This document shows, one piece after another, positions 24,300 through 32,969 of a stretch of DNA of 44,200 nt. A program made the position numbers and the translations under genes. The notes under the pieces were generated by a model. The model did not search any database and had not been told where the DNA came from. It saw nothing but the letters and a program-made list of their open reading frames with translations. The stretch comes from Euryarchaeota archaeon UBA346 (GTDB taxonomy: Archaea; Thermoplasmatota; E2; DHVEG-1): the NCBI GenBank assembly GCA_002496355.1, contig DAJP01000092.1, positions 1-44,200 on the forward strand. Direction: 5' to 3'. Position 1 is the stretch's first letter. The number at the start of each line of letters is the position of its first letter.

Positions 24300-25602
24300 C
24301 GTTGAGACCGTTTGGATGGGAGGCGCACGGTATAAATTCCTTGAGAAAACATTGCTCATGACATTCTCCATCCTTCCCACCTTGCAAGCTCGTGAGCTTG
24401 CCGCAATCACCCCAAAAAAGCATCAGGTAACCATCATAAACGAACGATACGCGCACATCGATTTTACCACAGTCTATGACGTCGTCCTAATCAACTATGT
24501 CAGTCCGACAGCACCCCGCGCCTATACCATCGCAGATACCTTCCGGAACAAAGGCATCCGGGTCGTGCTCTGCGGGTTCCATGCATCAGGGCTCCCTGAG
24601 GAGGCAAAACAACATGCAGATAGTGTCCTCATCGGGAGAAACGAAGCAGGATGGCTATTGATTCTTCAGGATATCGAGCAAAAAAAACTCCAACCATTCT
24701 ATCATGCACCAATTTACAGCCCGCACCAGAACCTACCACCAACCAATGTTCAGCTCCCCGGATTCATCATGACAGGCGCACTGGAAGCGACACGAGGGTG
24801 TCCCTTCCGCTGTGAATTCTGCCCAGAGACAAACATCTCGGGAGGAAACACATACTACAAAAGACCGATACCGGAGGTCATAGAAGAAATAAAGAAAATC
24901 CCACAAAAAACACTCATGTTCTATGATACGACTTTGACTATCGACCCATCGTACACAAAAGAATTATTCAAATCCATGAAAGGACTCCATAAAAGATTCT
25001 TCTGCAATGGGAATGCGGATGTGCTAGCCAAGGATAAAGACCTTGTCCGGCTCTCCAGAGAAGCAGGATGTATCGCCTGGCTCATCGGGTTTGAATCCTT
25101 CAGTCAAGATACTCTTGATTCAGTAGGAAAAAAAACAAACAAAGTCTCTGAATATGCACAAGCGATCAAAAACATCCATGAGAACCACATGGTAGTCATC
25201 GGGGACTTCATGTTCGGGTTTGATGCTGACACCCCAGCGGTCTTTGACTCGACACTCAAATCGATCAATGAGCTCAGGATCGATGTCGCGGATTTCTCCA
25301 TTCTCACCCCATTCCCAGGAACACCGTTGTTTACCCGGCTTGAAACTGAGAAAAGGATTCTTACGAAAGAATGGGAAAAATATAACATGGGTCATGTGGT
25401 TTTTACACCAAAGCAGATGACGGCAGACGAGCTGCTGCAAGGTGTACGATGGATGTATGCTGCGTATTATCACCCGTTCCCTACGATAAAAAGAATTACC
25501 CAGAATCTCCCAAGAGGCCTCTACCCTTTCTTTGTAGTCCTCGCACGGAACCTGGTTGCCATGCTTAGCGCACGACGATTATATACGTTAAAAAAAAGCT
25601 GA
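24286..25602 (+). CDS. B12-binding-type radical SAM protein
   Basis: 438 residues in the cobalamin-dependent radical SAM layout: N-terminal Rossmann-like domain (ELAAITPKKHQVTIINERY ... VVLCGFHASGLPEEAKQHAD), then the cluster motif CPFRCEFC, SAM-binding region (MFYDTTLTIDPSY, GFESFSQDTL) and a C-terminal extension resembling DUF4070 (TPFPGTPLFTRLETEKRI, WMYAAYYHPFPTIKRI). Relatives methylate or cross-link lipids, hopanoids and antibiotics, and some archaeal members modify GDGT lipids. The substrate here is unknown. Start: ATG at 24286 about 30 bases after a TATA-like TTAAATAG. The DxHxxG B12-contact motif is not obvious, so cobalamin use is uncertain. Confidence 0.87.
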   Translation: MNILIVETVWMGGARYKFLEKTLLMTFSILPTLQARELAAITPKKHQVTIINERYAHIDFTTVYDVVLINYVSPTAPRAYTIADTFRNKGIRVVLCGFHASGLPEEAKQHADSVLIGRNEAGWLLILQDIEQKKLQPFYHAPIYSPHQNLPPTNVQLPGFIMTGALEATRGCPFRCEFCPETNISGGNTYYKRPIPEVIEEIKKIPQKTLMFYDTTLTIDPSYTKELFKSMKGLHKRFFCNGNADVLAKDKDLVRLSREAGCIAWLIGFESFSQDTLDSVGKKTNKVSEYAQAIKNIHENHMVVIGDFMFGFDADTPAVFDSTLKSINELRIDVADFSILTPFPGTPLFTRLETEKRILTKEWEKYNMGHVVFTPKQMTADELLQGVRWMYAAYYHPFPTIKRITQNLPRGLYPFFVVLARNLVAMLSARRLYTLKKS

Positions 25603-25617
25603 AGAATGAAACAAGGA

Positions 25618-27096
25618 TTAGAACGCCCACCAGGCTTTCACATCGATGGTGGCGGTCCCCATTTTATTCGTGTCATCGTATGCTTTTACCGTGATCGTAT
25701 AATTCTTTGGAATCAACGGTTTTTTAATTAATTTTGAGGTAAGAGTCCAATTATATGGTGGCTCTGTCATGTTCGCGACCAGTTTGTCGTTGACGTAGAT
25801 TTCGACTCTTGAAATCGAAGAATCATCCTTTGCGTAGGTATCAATCGAGGCTTTTCCTATCATCCATGTGTTTTTCAATAACTTGTTTTTATATAAAAAT
25901 GACAAACGGAGGTTCCCACGCAGATAGATCTTCCCTTGCTGAGGAGAGAGGATCCCCACCTCAGGGGGAAGATTCCGGGCGCCCTTTGCCACATAGGTCT
26001 CATTTGCTGCATCAGCATAGTACGCGTCAAATTGATTCTCGTTTGCAAGCGGGTTTGAATAAGCCACGTTTTTAGTAGAATTAAAAACGACTGCGATAAT
26101 CTTAAGATTCTCGTAATCAAGGCTCCCGACAGACCGACTATCTGTAAAGATTTTGTTGCTCTTCGCCGAAACACTGATCTCTTCATTGAAGATGAAATCG
26201 ACAAATCCATTCCGATACTTTAAACCGTTATAATCATTGAATTGTGATGAGATAATTTCTGCAAGATACACGCGCAATGCCCCGGTATAATCGGATTGTT
26301 CTCCATTGAACACCGCCACGCTTGTCTCTATCGTATTTGTCGTGTTTTTGTATTCCGCATTGACCCGTACAGTAATCTTCGGGACCATCCTGTTCTCTGC
26401 TGCCTGGATAGCACTTGTGTAATTCATTTCCGGTTGTGTACCACCAAGAAGGACCTTGTAGCCGCCATCAATGTAGACGGTCGGATCCCCATATCGATTA
26501 TAGTGCGAGGAGAGGTAATCTGCTGCGACGCTGTTTTCTAAAATCATACTCACGTAATAGAAACGATATGCATGCGAGGATTCTAATTTCTCTAAGATAG
26601 CCCCGACGTTGGGACAATATCGACAGGTTACTGAAGTGGATTCTTCCACAAAGACAAAGTGAGTGAAGTCCTCCTCCCCGTTGTTTTGCTTAACAGTAAT
26701 GGTGAAAACGACAGAACCATCGATCGAAGGTTCACCAATAGGACCGTTTCCGGCAGCATCATCCACCGTTATATAGTAAAAATAATCAGTGGTCGTAGCT
26801 GCAGGGATACTAATGCTAGCAGTTCCATTCAGAAGGGAAAGTGTGTTCCAAATCGTTGATTCTTCAACAGTATAATGCAATGTTGCTTCTGTAACCTTGA
26901 CATTGTCTGTAAAAATAACAGTGACTGCGGTAGTCTGACCAGCGATGACCGTGAAGTTCCCTGAGGTAAATGTAATCTGAGGAGGTTGTGTATCTGACCC
27001 TCCATTCGTATCAGTGTACAGAACAATGTACGCGGATGCGCTCAGGAGAACTCCTAGGAGAATGATGATTATGATTAGTTTTCCAATAAGTCTCAT
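25618..27096 (-). CDS. Secreted multi-domain protein with CxxC thiol domain and Ig-like modules
   Basis: 492 residues. An N-terminal hydrophobic segment (about 5-27) anchors or exports it. Residues about 38-135 are an Ig-like domain (FTDNVKVTEATLHYTV ... YFYYITVDDAAGNGP). Next comes a thioredoxin-fold domain like the Omp28/DsbA-type: FVFVEESTSVTCRYCPNVGA (Cys158, Cys161), YRFYYVSM, YGDPTVYIDGG. A further beta domain and a C-terminal Ig-like module (VEIYVNDKLVANMTEPPYNWTLTS) complete it, similar to the end of the protease at 11916. A TATA box (27120-27131, minus) lies about 27 bases before the ATG, fitting a leaderless start. Likely an extracellular oxidoreductase or surface protein. Confidence 0.8.
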   Translation of the reverse strand: MRLIGKLIIIIILLGVLLSASAYIVLYTDTNGGSDTQPPQITFTSGNFTVIAGQTTAVTVIFTDNVKVTEATLHYTVEESTIWNTLSLLNGTASISIPAATTTDYFYYITVDDAAGNGPIGEPSIDGSVVFTITVKQNNGEEDFTHFVFVEESTSVTCRYCPNVGAILEKLESSHAYRFYYVSMILENSVAADYLSSHYNRYGDPTVYIDGGYKVLLGGTQPEMNYTSAIQAAENRMVPKITVRVNAEYKNTTNTIETSVAVFNGEQSDYTGALRVYLAEIISSQFNDYNGLKYRNGFVDFIFNEEISVSAKSNKIFTDSRSVGSLDYENLKIIAVVFNSTKNVAYSNPLANENQFDAYYADAANETYVAKGARNLPPEVGILSPQQGKIYLRGNLRLSFLYKNKLLKNTWMIGKASIDTYAKDDSSISRVEIYVNDKLVANMTEPPYNWTLTSKLIKKPLIPKNYTITVKAYDDTNKMGTATIDVKAWWAF

Positions 27097-27211
27097 ATCT
27101 ACTAATTACTATACACTTGTTTTATATATTAAATTTACTGAGATAGATTTAAAAGGAGAATACCGGAAAAAAGGAAGAAAATCTTCATGTGACTCCACGA
27201 GAACAAACCAT

Positions 27212-28045
27212 TTATGATTCATTCAATTGATAGGTCGTGTTCCGTTTCATGATGATTTTTTCTTGTATCATCTTCTCAAGGATCGGTTTGAGTCTTTCTT
27301 GTTCGAGTTTGAATGTTGTTTTTATCTCTGAGAACGACATCGATTTTTGAAGCAGACATCGTAAAATCCTCGCGCGGATCTGACGATCGGAACCTTCGAA
27401 TCGTGATTGTTGAGTTTTTGGTTTGATACCAGTTTTCTGTGCAGTGAGATGGAGGGCACCATAATCCATAAGAGCGTTATGCCAGTCCCTGCTTTTCCCC
27501 CTTGGAAGGCATTGTTCAGCTAGGCTCCAGAGTTCCGCATCCTTGATCGTGGTTGTAAGGTTAAACTCGCTAATGAAGATCCTTCGGATATTGGTATCAA
27601 CTGTGATAAGGTCAGCGTTTGTTGAGAAGATCTGCACCGCCTGGGAAGTGTATCGTCCGATCCCGGGGAGTTGTTTGTATTGTTTCATCGCCCCAATCAC
27701 ATCACTATCGAACAGAGTAACTATTTTCCGTGCGGTCGTATGTAGATTTACCACCCGGGTGTTATACCCCAAGCCCATCCACATCTGAAGCAACTCAGGG
27801 AGGGATGCAGATGCAAGAGTGCCAATGGTTGGCCATTTCTGAATCCATTTCTCATAATACAGGACCACTCGTTTTACCTGGGTCTGTTGGAGCATGAGTT
27901 CCGAGAGAAGTATTTTATAAGGGTCTGTTGTCTTCCTCCAGGGCAGGTCTCGCTTGTTTTTTTTGTAAAAAGAAAAGATTCTCTTTTGAAACCGCCGGAT
28001 GTCTCCTGTTTGGATGTTTTTTGATGGACTGTCTAAAGATGCCAT
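27212..28045 (-). CDS. MutY-like A/G-specific DNA glycosylase without Fe-S cluster, with winged-helix-like tail
   Basis: 277 residues. The HhH-GPD domain is clear: LPWRKTTDPYKILLSELMLQ (catalytic Glu49 of the SE motif), helix-hairpin-helix LPGIGRYT (126-133) and VDTNIRR with Asp150. There is no Lys in the position used by endonuclease III, so a MutY-type adenine glycosylase is likely. The four-cysteine Fe-S loop that normally follows is absent: DYGALHLTAQKTGIKPKTQQ has no cysteine. Instead of the MutT-like C-terminal domain, the tail (RARILRCLLQKSMSFSEIK ... LEKMIQEKIIMKRNTTYQL) looks like a winged helix. Divergent from cysD. Confidence 0.85.
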   Translation of the reverse strand: MASLDSPSKNIQTGDIRRFQKRIFSFYKKNKRDLPWRKTTDPYKILLSELMLQQTQVKRVVLYYEKWIQKWPTIGTLASASLPELLQMWMGLGYNTRVVNLHTTARKIVTLFDSDVIGAMKQYKQLPGIGRYTSQAVQIFSTNADLITVDTNIRRIFISEFNLTTTIKDAELWSLAEQCLPRGKSRDWHNALMDYGALHLTAQKTGIKPKTQQSRFEGSDRQIRARILRCLLQKSMSFSEIKTTFKLEQERLKPILEKMIQEKIIMKRNTTYQLNES

Positions 28046-28164
28046 AGAACGTCCTTTTTCTGCTAGACGACTGGGGAGAATATTCAGGATGTTAATATGA
28101 TTTTTTCGTGATTTTTAAATTGGGAAGGTTTTTGAAGGTTTGTTGTATAAAGGATATCTCCTTT

Positions 28165-29076
28165 ATGAAACGCTACTACCTGAACCATCTCCAAAAACTA
28201 GAAGCGGAATCCATTTTCGTCATCCGTGAGGTCGCTGCTCAATTCGAACGACCCGTGCTGCTTTTTTCAGGGGGGAAGGATTCGATTGTTCTTGGGTACC
28301 TTTCAATGAAAGCCTTTGCTCCTGCGAAAATCCCTTATCCTTTGCTGCACATTGATACAGGGCATAACTTCCCCGAAGTCCTCCAGTTCAGGGATACGTT
28401 TGTGAAATACCTTGATGTCCGCCTGCTCGTTGGTTCAGTGCAAAAATCCATTGACACGGGGCGGGTGAAGGACGAAACCGGGAAATTCGCGACCAGGAAC
28501 TATCTTCAGTCCACCACCCTGCTTGACGCCATCCATGAGCATAAATTCGATGCCGCCATCGGAGGTGGTCGGAGGGATGAGGAAAAAGCGCGTGCAAAGG
28601 AACGGTTTTTCTCGCATCGGAATGATTTTGGACAATGGGATCCTAAGAACCAACGTCCAGAGCTCTGGGACCTCTATAATGGTCGGAAGCATCATGGGGA
28701 GCATTTCCGTGTGTTTCCATTAAGTAACTGGACGGAGTTGGATATCTGGCAGTACATCTTCAAAGAACAGATTCAGATCCCTTCGATTTATTTCTCTCAT
28801 ATCCGAGACTGTGTCATACGAGATGGTGTCATCTACGCGTACTCGGACTACCTGCATCTTGATGATGCAGAAAAGAAGAAAGTCCAGTCGATGACAGTTC
28901 GCTTCCGGACAGTTGGGGACATGACTTGTACTGGTGCGGTAAAATCCAATGCTCAGACCGTCGAGGAGATTGTTCAGGAGGTCGCTGCGCTTCGGATCTC
29001 AGAACGTGGTAATCGGGCTGACGATAAACGATCAGAGAATTCCCTTGAGGACCGGAAAAAGGAGGGGTATTTCTAG
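28165..29076 (+). CDS. cysD: Sulfate adenylyltransferase small subunit
   Basis: PP-loop ATP pyrophosphatase of 303 residues that forms APS from ATP and sulfate. Motif FSGGKDSIV (34-42) is the PP-loop; HIDTGHNFPEV, GGGRRDEEKARAKERFFSHR and FPLSNWTELDIWQYI are conserved CysD segments. The ATG at 28165 matches the family N-terminus (MKRYYLNHLQKLEAESIFVI); an upstream in-frame start at 28108 adds unrelated residues. TATAAAGG lies 20 bases before it. First gene of a three-gene sulfate-activation operon; cysN begins two bases after the stop. Confidence 0.95.
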   Translation: MKRYYLNHLQKLEAESIFVIREVAAQFERPVLLFSGGKDSIVLGYLSMKAFAPAKIPYPLLHIDTGHNFPEVLQFRDTFVKYLDVRLLVGSVQKSIDTGRVKDETGKFATRNYLQSTTLLDAIHEHKFDAAIGGGRRDEEKARAKERFFSHRNDFGQWDPKNQRPELWDLYNGRKHHGEHFRVFPLSNWTELDIWQYIFKEQIQIPSIYFSHIRDCVIRDGVIYAYSDYLHLDDAEKKKVQSMTVRFRTVGDMTCTGAVKSNAQTVEEIVQEVAALRISERGNRADDKRSENSLEDRKKEGYF

Positions 29077-29077
29077 A

Positions 29078-30373
29078 ATGGATGAAAAAACGTATTTGAA
29101 CATGGACCTTCTCCGTTTCACCACCGCAGGGAGTGTCGATGATGGGAAGAGCACCCTCATCGGTCGTCTTTTGTATGATAGTAAAACCCTCTTTGAGGAT
29201 CAACTGGAAAATCTGGAACGTCTAAGTCAGCAACGTGGTGAAGAACTGAATCTTGCCTTACTGACCGATGGTCTCAGAGCTGAACGAGAGCAAGGGATCA
29301 CCATTGATGTCGCATATCGTTACTTTGCAACACCAGTCAGGAAGTTCATCATCGCTGATACCCCGGGCCATATACAGTACACACGAAACATGGTGACTGG
29401 TGCATCAACCGCGAACCTTGCGTTGATCCTTGTGGATGCACGTAATGGCGTCACAGAGCAAACCCATCGCCATATCTTCATCGCCTCGCTGCTTCAGATC
29501 CCTCATTTTGCCATCTGCATCAACAAGATGGATCTCGTGGACTTCAAACAGGAAATCTATGAAAAAATAAAAACGGAGATTGAGGATTTTATCTCAAAGC
29601 TTACGATCCCTGATATCACGTTTATCCCGATCAGTGCGTTACATGGGGATAATGTGGTGAACGCGTCGAAAAACATGGACTGGTACCATGGTCCGACCCT
29701 GCTGTACCATCTCGAGGACGTCCATATCGGCAGTGATGAGAACCTTGTGGATTGTCGGTTCCCGGTCCAGTATGTGATCCGACCGCGTTCAGACAAATAT
29801 CATGATTACCGGGGATATGCGGGGAAAATAGCTAGTGGGATTTTCAAACCAGGGGATAGCGTTATAGTTCTTCCCTCGGGTTTTACAACGACAATCAAGA
29901 CCATTGAAGGGCCAGAGGGGGAAATCGATGAAGCGTTCCCACCGATGTCAGTCGTCATGCAGCTATCAAATGATCTTGATATCAGTCGCGGGGACATGTT
30001 GGTTCGGTCGCATAACATCCCGTTTATCGACCAGGATCTTGATTGTATGGTCTGCTGGATGAACACAAAACCATTGAATCCTGGGAGTAGGTACATCATT
30101 CGCCATACTACCAGGGAGCTCAAAGGGATTGTCAAGGAAATTCAATATAAAATCGATATCAACACCCTGCATCGGATCCCGGAGGTGACCTTCCTTGGAC
30201 TCAACGAGATCGGACGGATCAGGATACGAACCGCTCAACCCTTGTTCTTTGATAGTTATGAACATAACCGGACTACCGGGAGCATCATCTTAGTGGATGA
30301 AACAACCAATGAGACCGTGGGCGCAGGGATGATACGGGAACCCTCTCCAAAGGTTCCTGAGAAGAAAAAATAA
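29078..30373 (+). CDS. cysN: Sulfate adenylyltransferase GTPase subunit
   Basis: EF-Tu-like GTPase that couples GTP hydrolysis to APS formation by CysD. 431 residues. G1 GSVDDGKST (18-26), the switch II DTPGHIQYTRNM, NKMDLVD (guanine specificity) and CysN-specific LLTDGLRAEREQGITIDVAYRYF are present, followed by beta-barrel domains. The ATG at 29078 follows AAGGAGGGG at good spacing; the open frame extends further upstream inside cysD but without homology. No fused APS kinase domain; that activity is the next gene, cysC, after 13 bases. Confidence 0.95.
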   Translation: MDEKTYLNMDLLRFTTAGSVDDGKSTLIGRLLYDSKTLFEDQLENLERLSQQRGEELNLALLTDGLRAEREQGITIDVAYRYFATPVRKFIIADTPGHIQYTRNMVTGASTANLALILVDARNGVTEQTHRHIFIASLLQIPHFAICINKMDLVDFKQEIYEKIKTEIEDFISKLTIPDITFIPISALHGDNVVNASKNMDWYHGPTLLYHLEDVHIGSDENLVDCRFPVQYVIRPRSDKYHDYRGYAGKIASGIFKPGDSVIVLPSGFTTTIKTIEGPEGEIDEAFPPMSVVMQLSNDLDISRGDMLVRSHNIPFIDQDLDCMVCWMNTKPLNPGSRYIIRHTTRELKGIVKEIQYKIDINTLHRIPEVTFLGLNEIGRIRIRTAQPLFFDSYEHNRTTGSIILVDETTNETVGAGMIREPSPKVPEKKK

Positions 30374-30386
30374 AGGAAAATTTGTT

Positions 30387-30926
30387 ATGAAGAAACATCA
30401 GGGTTTCACTATCTGGTTCACAGGTCTTCCTTGTTGTGGAAAAACAACCATCGCAAATCAGGTCGCTGCTCTTCTAAAAAAGAGAGACTACCTGGTTGAA
30501 CAGCTCGACGGGGATATCATCCGTCAGAATTTCTCCAGTGACCTTAGTTTTTCAAAAAAAGACAGGGATGAGAACATCAAACGTGCCACGTTTCTTGCAA
30601 AGATGCTGTCCCGCAATAATGTGATAGTGCTGGCTAGTTTTGTCTCACCGTATCGAAAGCAGCGAAGAAAGGCACGCAAGGATATCAAGAATTTCGTTGA
30701 AGTGTATGTTCGTTGTCCTGTGAAGATTTGTATGAAGCGCGATGTGAAAGGCATGTATAAAAAAGCCCTTGAAGGGAAAATACAGCATTTTACTGGGGTC
30801 GATGATCCATATGAAGAGCCTGAGAATCCAGAGCTCATGGTCGACACCGATATCGAATCTGTGGATGAAAGTGTTGAGAAAGTGATGCAGAAGATACAGG
30901 AACTTGGATATCTGGAAGAAGTATAG
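30387..30926 (+). CDS. cysC: Adenylylsulfate (APS) kinase
   Basis: Phosphorylates APS to PAPS, the universal sulfuryl donor. 179 residues. P-loop GLPCCGKTT (13-21), LDGDIIRQNF, DRDENIKRATFLAKML, FVSPYRKQRRKAR and GKIQHFTGVDDPYEEP are conserved CysC segments. The P-loop carries two Cys where Ser-Gly is common. It follows cysN by 13 bases, and a T-tract (30942-30950) ends the unit. With no PAPS reductase nearby, the product may go to the sulfotransferase encoded at 34781-35812. Confidence 0.94.
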   Translation: MKKHQGFTIWFTGLPCCGKTTIANQVAALLKKRDYLVEQLDGDIIRQNFSSDLSFSKKDRDENIKRATFLAKMLSRNNVIVLASFVSPYRKQRRKARKDIKNFVEVYVRCPVKICMKRDVKGMYKKALEGKIQHFTGVDDPYEEPENPELMVDTDIESVDESVEKVMQKIQELGYLEEV

Positions 30927-30960
30927 AACGGACAGGAAATCTATTTTTTTTTAAGTTGTT

Positions 30961-31596
30961 TCATTGTAAAATACGGTTCTTGCATAAGTCGAAAACGAAG
31001 CGTGGGAGGATCCTCCATTTATCTTGTTGTATTCCCCCGGGTTTTGGGATTGCTTCGCAAATAACATCGATGAGTTTTTTATCTTTGCAAGCTACCTCGA
31101 TAAAATGGTCGATGTTTCTTCCCCAGCGTTTCGATAATCGATGCATCATTGAAAAATCTCCATGGAATTCTTGGTTCCATCTCCTTTGATAGTGCCGGAG
31201 GGATTGCTTATCTGTTGATTGATTCTCAAGAGCTTTGATTGCTGTGTATGCCGCCATCTCCCCAGAGCACATCGCATAAAAGATGCCTTCACCAGCCATA
31301 GGATTGGTAAGTCCGCCTGCATCACCACAGAGCATGATTCGATCCGCTGTTAACCTTTTCATTTGGCAGGTTGGGAAAGCTCCCCCCTGTGTCGCTATCT
31401 TAGGAAGTCTTGTTGGGAGAAGTTTTTGTTGTTTTAAGGTCTGGAGATAGTACATAAAGTTCGTCTGAAGATTCTTTTTTTCATTCGAAGGTTTCACAGC
31501 TTGTCGAAACTCAACGACCCCGATGTTGAGGTGTTCTTTTTTGGGGAACACCCAACCGTACCCCGCAAGTCCGTTTGGCTGCAGATGAATATGCAC
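30961..31596 (-). pseudogene. Geranylgeranyl-reductase-family flavoprotein, C-terminal part after a frameshift
   Basis: Second part of a gene whose first part is at 31494-32168. In this frame the homologous sequence can be read from about 31650: GYPIGQQYIQKLYGEEHG, then VHIHLQPNGLAGYGWVFPKK, a family signature, and MLCGDAGGLTNPMAGEGIFY, the second FAD-binding motif with the conserved GDAGG. The intact protein would be about 400 residues, as is normal for geranylgeranyl reductases that saturate archaeal lipid chains. The frame changes by one missing base near 31650, so either the gene is broken or the sequence has an error. The listed start is only the first possible start codon of the remaining frame. 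Confidence 0.8.
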
Positions 31597-32168
31597 GCCG
31601 TGTTCTTCGCCATAGAGTTTTTGGATATACTGTTGCCCAATCGGGTATCCGCATACACGCAGATTCCGATATGGTTACATTCCTGTTTCATTCCTATCTT
31701 CTTTGCTATCGTGCTCCATATTCCGTCCGCACCGAGCACAAATTGTGATTCGATAGTCGTTCCGTCTGACAGCATAAGCCCTATGGCACCTTTGTGGTTG
31801 GTCATGTCCTGAACCGTGTTACCACATCGGAGGACTGCTCCGCTTCGTACTGCAAGGGTGACGAGACCTTCGTCGAAGGTTTTTCGCAGGACCATCGCCT
31901 GAAGTGGTTTGGTATGATGAAAATCTACATGATGTGTCATAGTGGATGTATGGATTTGAAACGCGGTGGAGTACGAATCGATTAGGTTGTGTTCCTCAAT
32001 GTATTTAAATCGATGGAGGACTCGCATCTGAAGTCCTCCACCACAGGGTTTTTCTCGAGGAAAGGTTGTTTTTTCGAGGAGAAGGGTATTTATGCCTTTT
32101 TCAGAAAGGATTTTTGCTGCTGTGGAGCCTGCCGGACCCGCTCCAACAATAGCAACATCATAGCGCAT
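31494..32168 (-). pseudogene. Geranylgeranyl-reductase-family flavoprotein, N-terminal part before a frameshift
   Basis: Begins with the dinucleotide-binding fold VAIVGAGPAGSTAAKILSEK (about 5-24), then TFPREKPCGGGLQ with the family PxxKxCGG motif, LRKTFDEGLVTLA and VLGADGIWSTIAKKIG. FAD-dependent reductases of this family hydrogenate geranylgeranyl chains of archaeal lipids. After GICVYA (about residue 170) the frame loses similarity and runs on as a wrong frame to a stop at 31494. The correct continuation is in the other frame. The two parts overlap and together make one gene, 30961-32168. It lies downstream of and opposite to the sulfate-activation operon. Confidence 0.82.
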
Positions 32169-32259
32169 AGAAAAATTATTCCTCCGTTCCGTTTTTTTCT
32201 AATGCCCTTAGGATATATAAATATTACAGAAAAGGAGAAATCATCAGAATGTTATTCTT

Positions 32260-32781
32260 TTATTCGAGTAAGAGTAACGCGTAATAGTTTTCAGGGCAGC
32301 TATGGTTCTGGACGACCTCGATGGGGTATCCAGCGGTTCTAGCGGTTTTAAAGACATCGATACCGCAGGCTTCCATGGAGGGACGAGCTTGCTCTGTGTG
32401 ACAACATGTGTTCTGCACATCGCACTGTTCACATAGGAGGCAGGGACCGGCGGTCATCCCGAACGCTTTATAGTACCCAGAAATGAACGCCTCTTGTTCA
32501 AGAGCAGAGATGATTTCGAGTACTTTGATTCCTCGAGAAGGACAATGTACCAAGAGCGCAGTGGTGTATTCATCAAGCAGCTGTCGTGTTTCCTGTGGTG
32601 TCGGTGAAAACGGAGGACAGGTAAGATGTTCACCAAAACCATCACAGCCATATTGGCATTTCCGTCGTACCCATTCAGCGGTATAGACCTGCTGTGGAGA
32701 AATCACTTTTGCCTCAATGGCACCAAGCTCGCAGGCTCTTCTGAGAAAATGTTCTGGTGCGGGGAGTGCGTTTTTTTTCAT
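32260..32781 (-). CDS. DUF2284 cysteine-rich metal-binding protein
   Basis: 173 residues of the DUF2284 family. Cysteines: RKCQYGCDGFGEHLTCPPFSP (about 41-61), CPSRG, and CLLCEQCDVQNTCCHTEQARPSMEACGIDVF (second half), with the family end SCPENYYALLLLE. The arrangement suggests Fe-S or other metal binding; no function is established. The reading frame ends 91 bases before the reductase gene start on the same strand. No clear ribosome site precedes the ATG at 32781. Two copies of CTGAAACAGG (32787-32796 and 32819-32828) lie upstream. Confidence 0.82.
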   Translation of the reverse strand: MKKNALPAPEHFLRRACELGAIEAKVISPQQVYTAEWVRRKCQYGCDGFGEHLTCPPFSPTPQETRQLLDEYTTALLVHCPSRGIKVLEIISALEQEAFISGYYKAFGMTAGPCLLCEQCDVQNTCCHTEQARPSMEACGIDVFKTARTAGYPIEVVQNHSCPENYYALLLLE

Positions 32782-32969
32782 CAGTTCTGAAACAGGTTGT
32801 TCTTCTTTAATGTACTCTCTGAAACAGGGGAAGAAATAACATTAATCAATGGTGTATTTACAGGAGAATGATGGACAAATTCTGTTAAAAAAGTGATATT
32901 GAAATAGTAGAAACTAATTTGATGAAATGACTTTTGATAGTCGTTGAAATAATATGGAGGAAAAAAGAC

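Noticed and set aside
28829..29203. Minus-strand ORF across the cysD-cysN junction
   Set aside because: It is opposite to well-conserved cysD and cysN sequence and shows no family pattern.
32787..32828. Direct repeat CTGAAACAGG (32787-32796 and 32819-32828) before the DUF2284 gene
   Set aside because: Two copies of ten bases could be an operator but may arise by chance; there is no further support.
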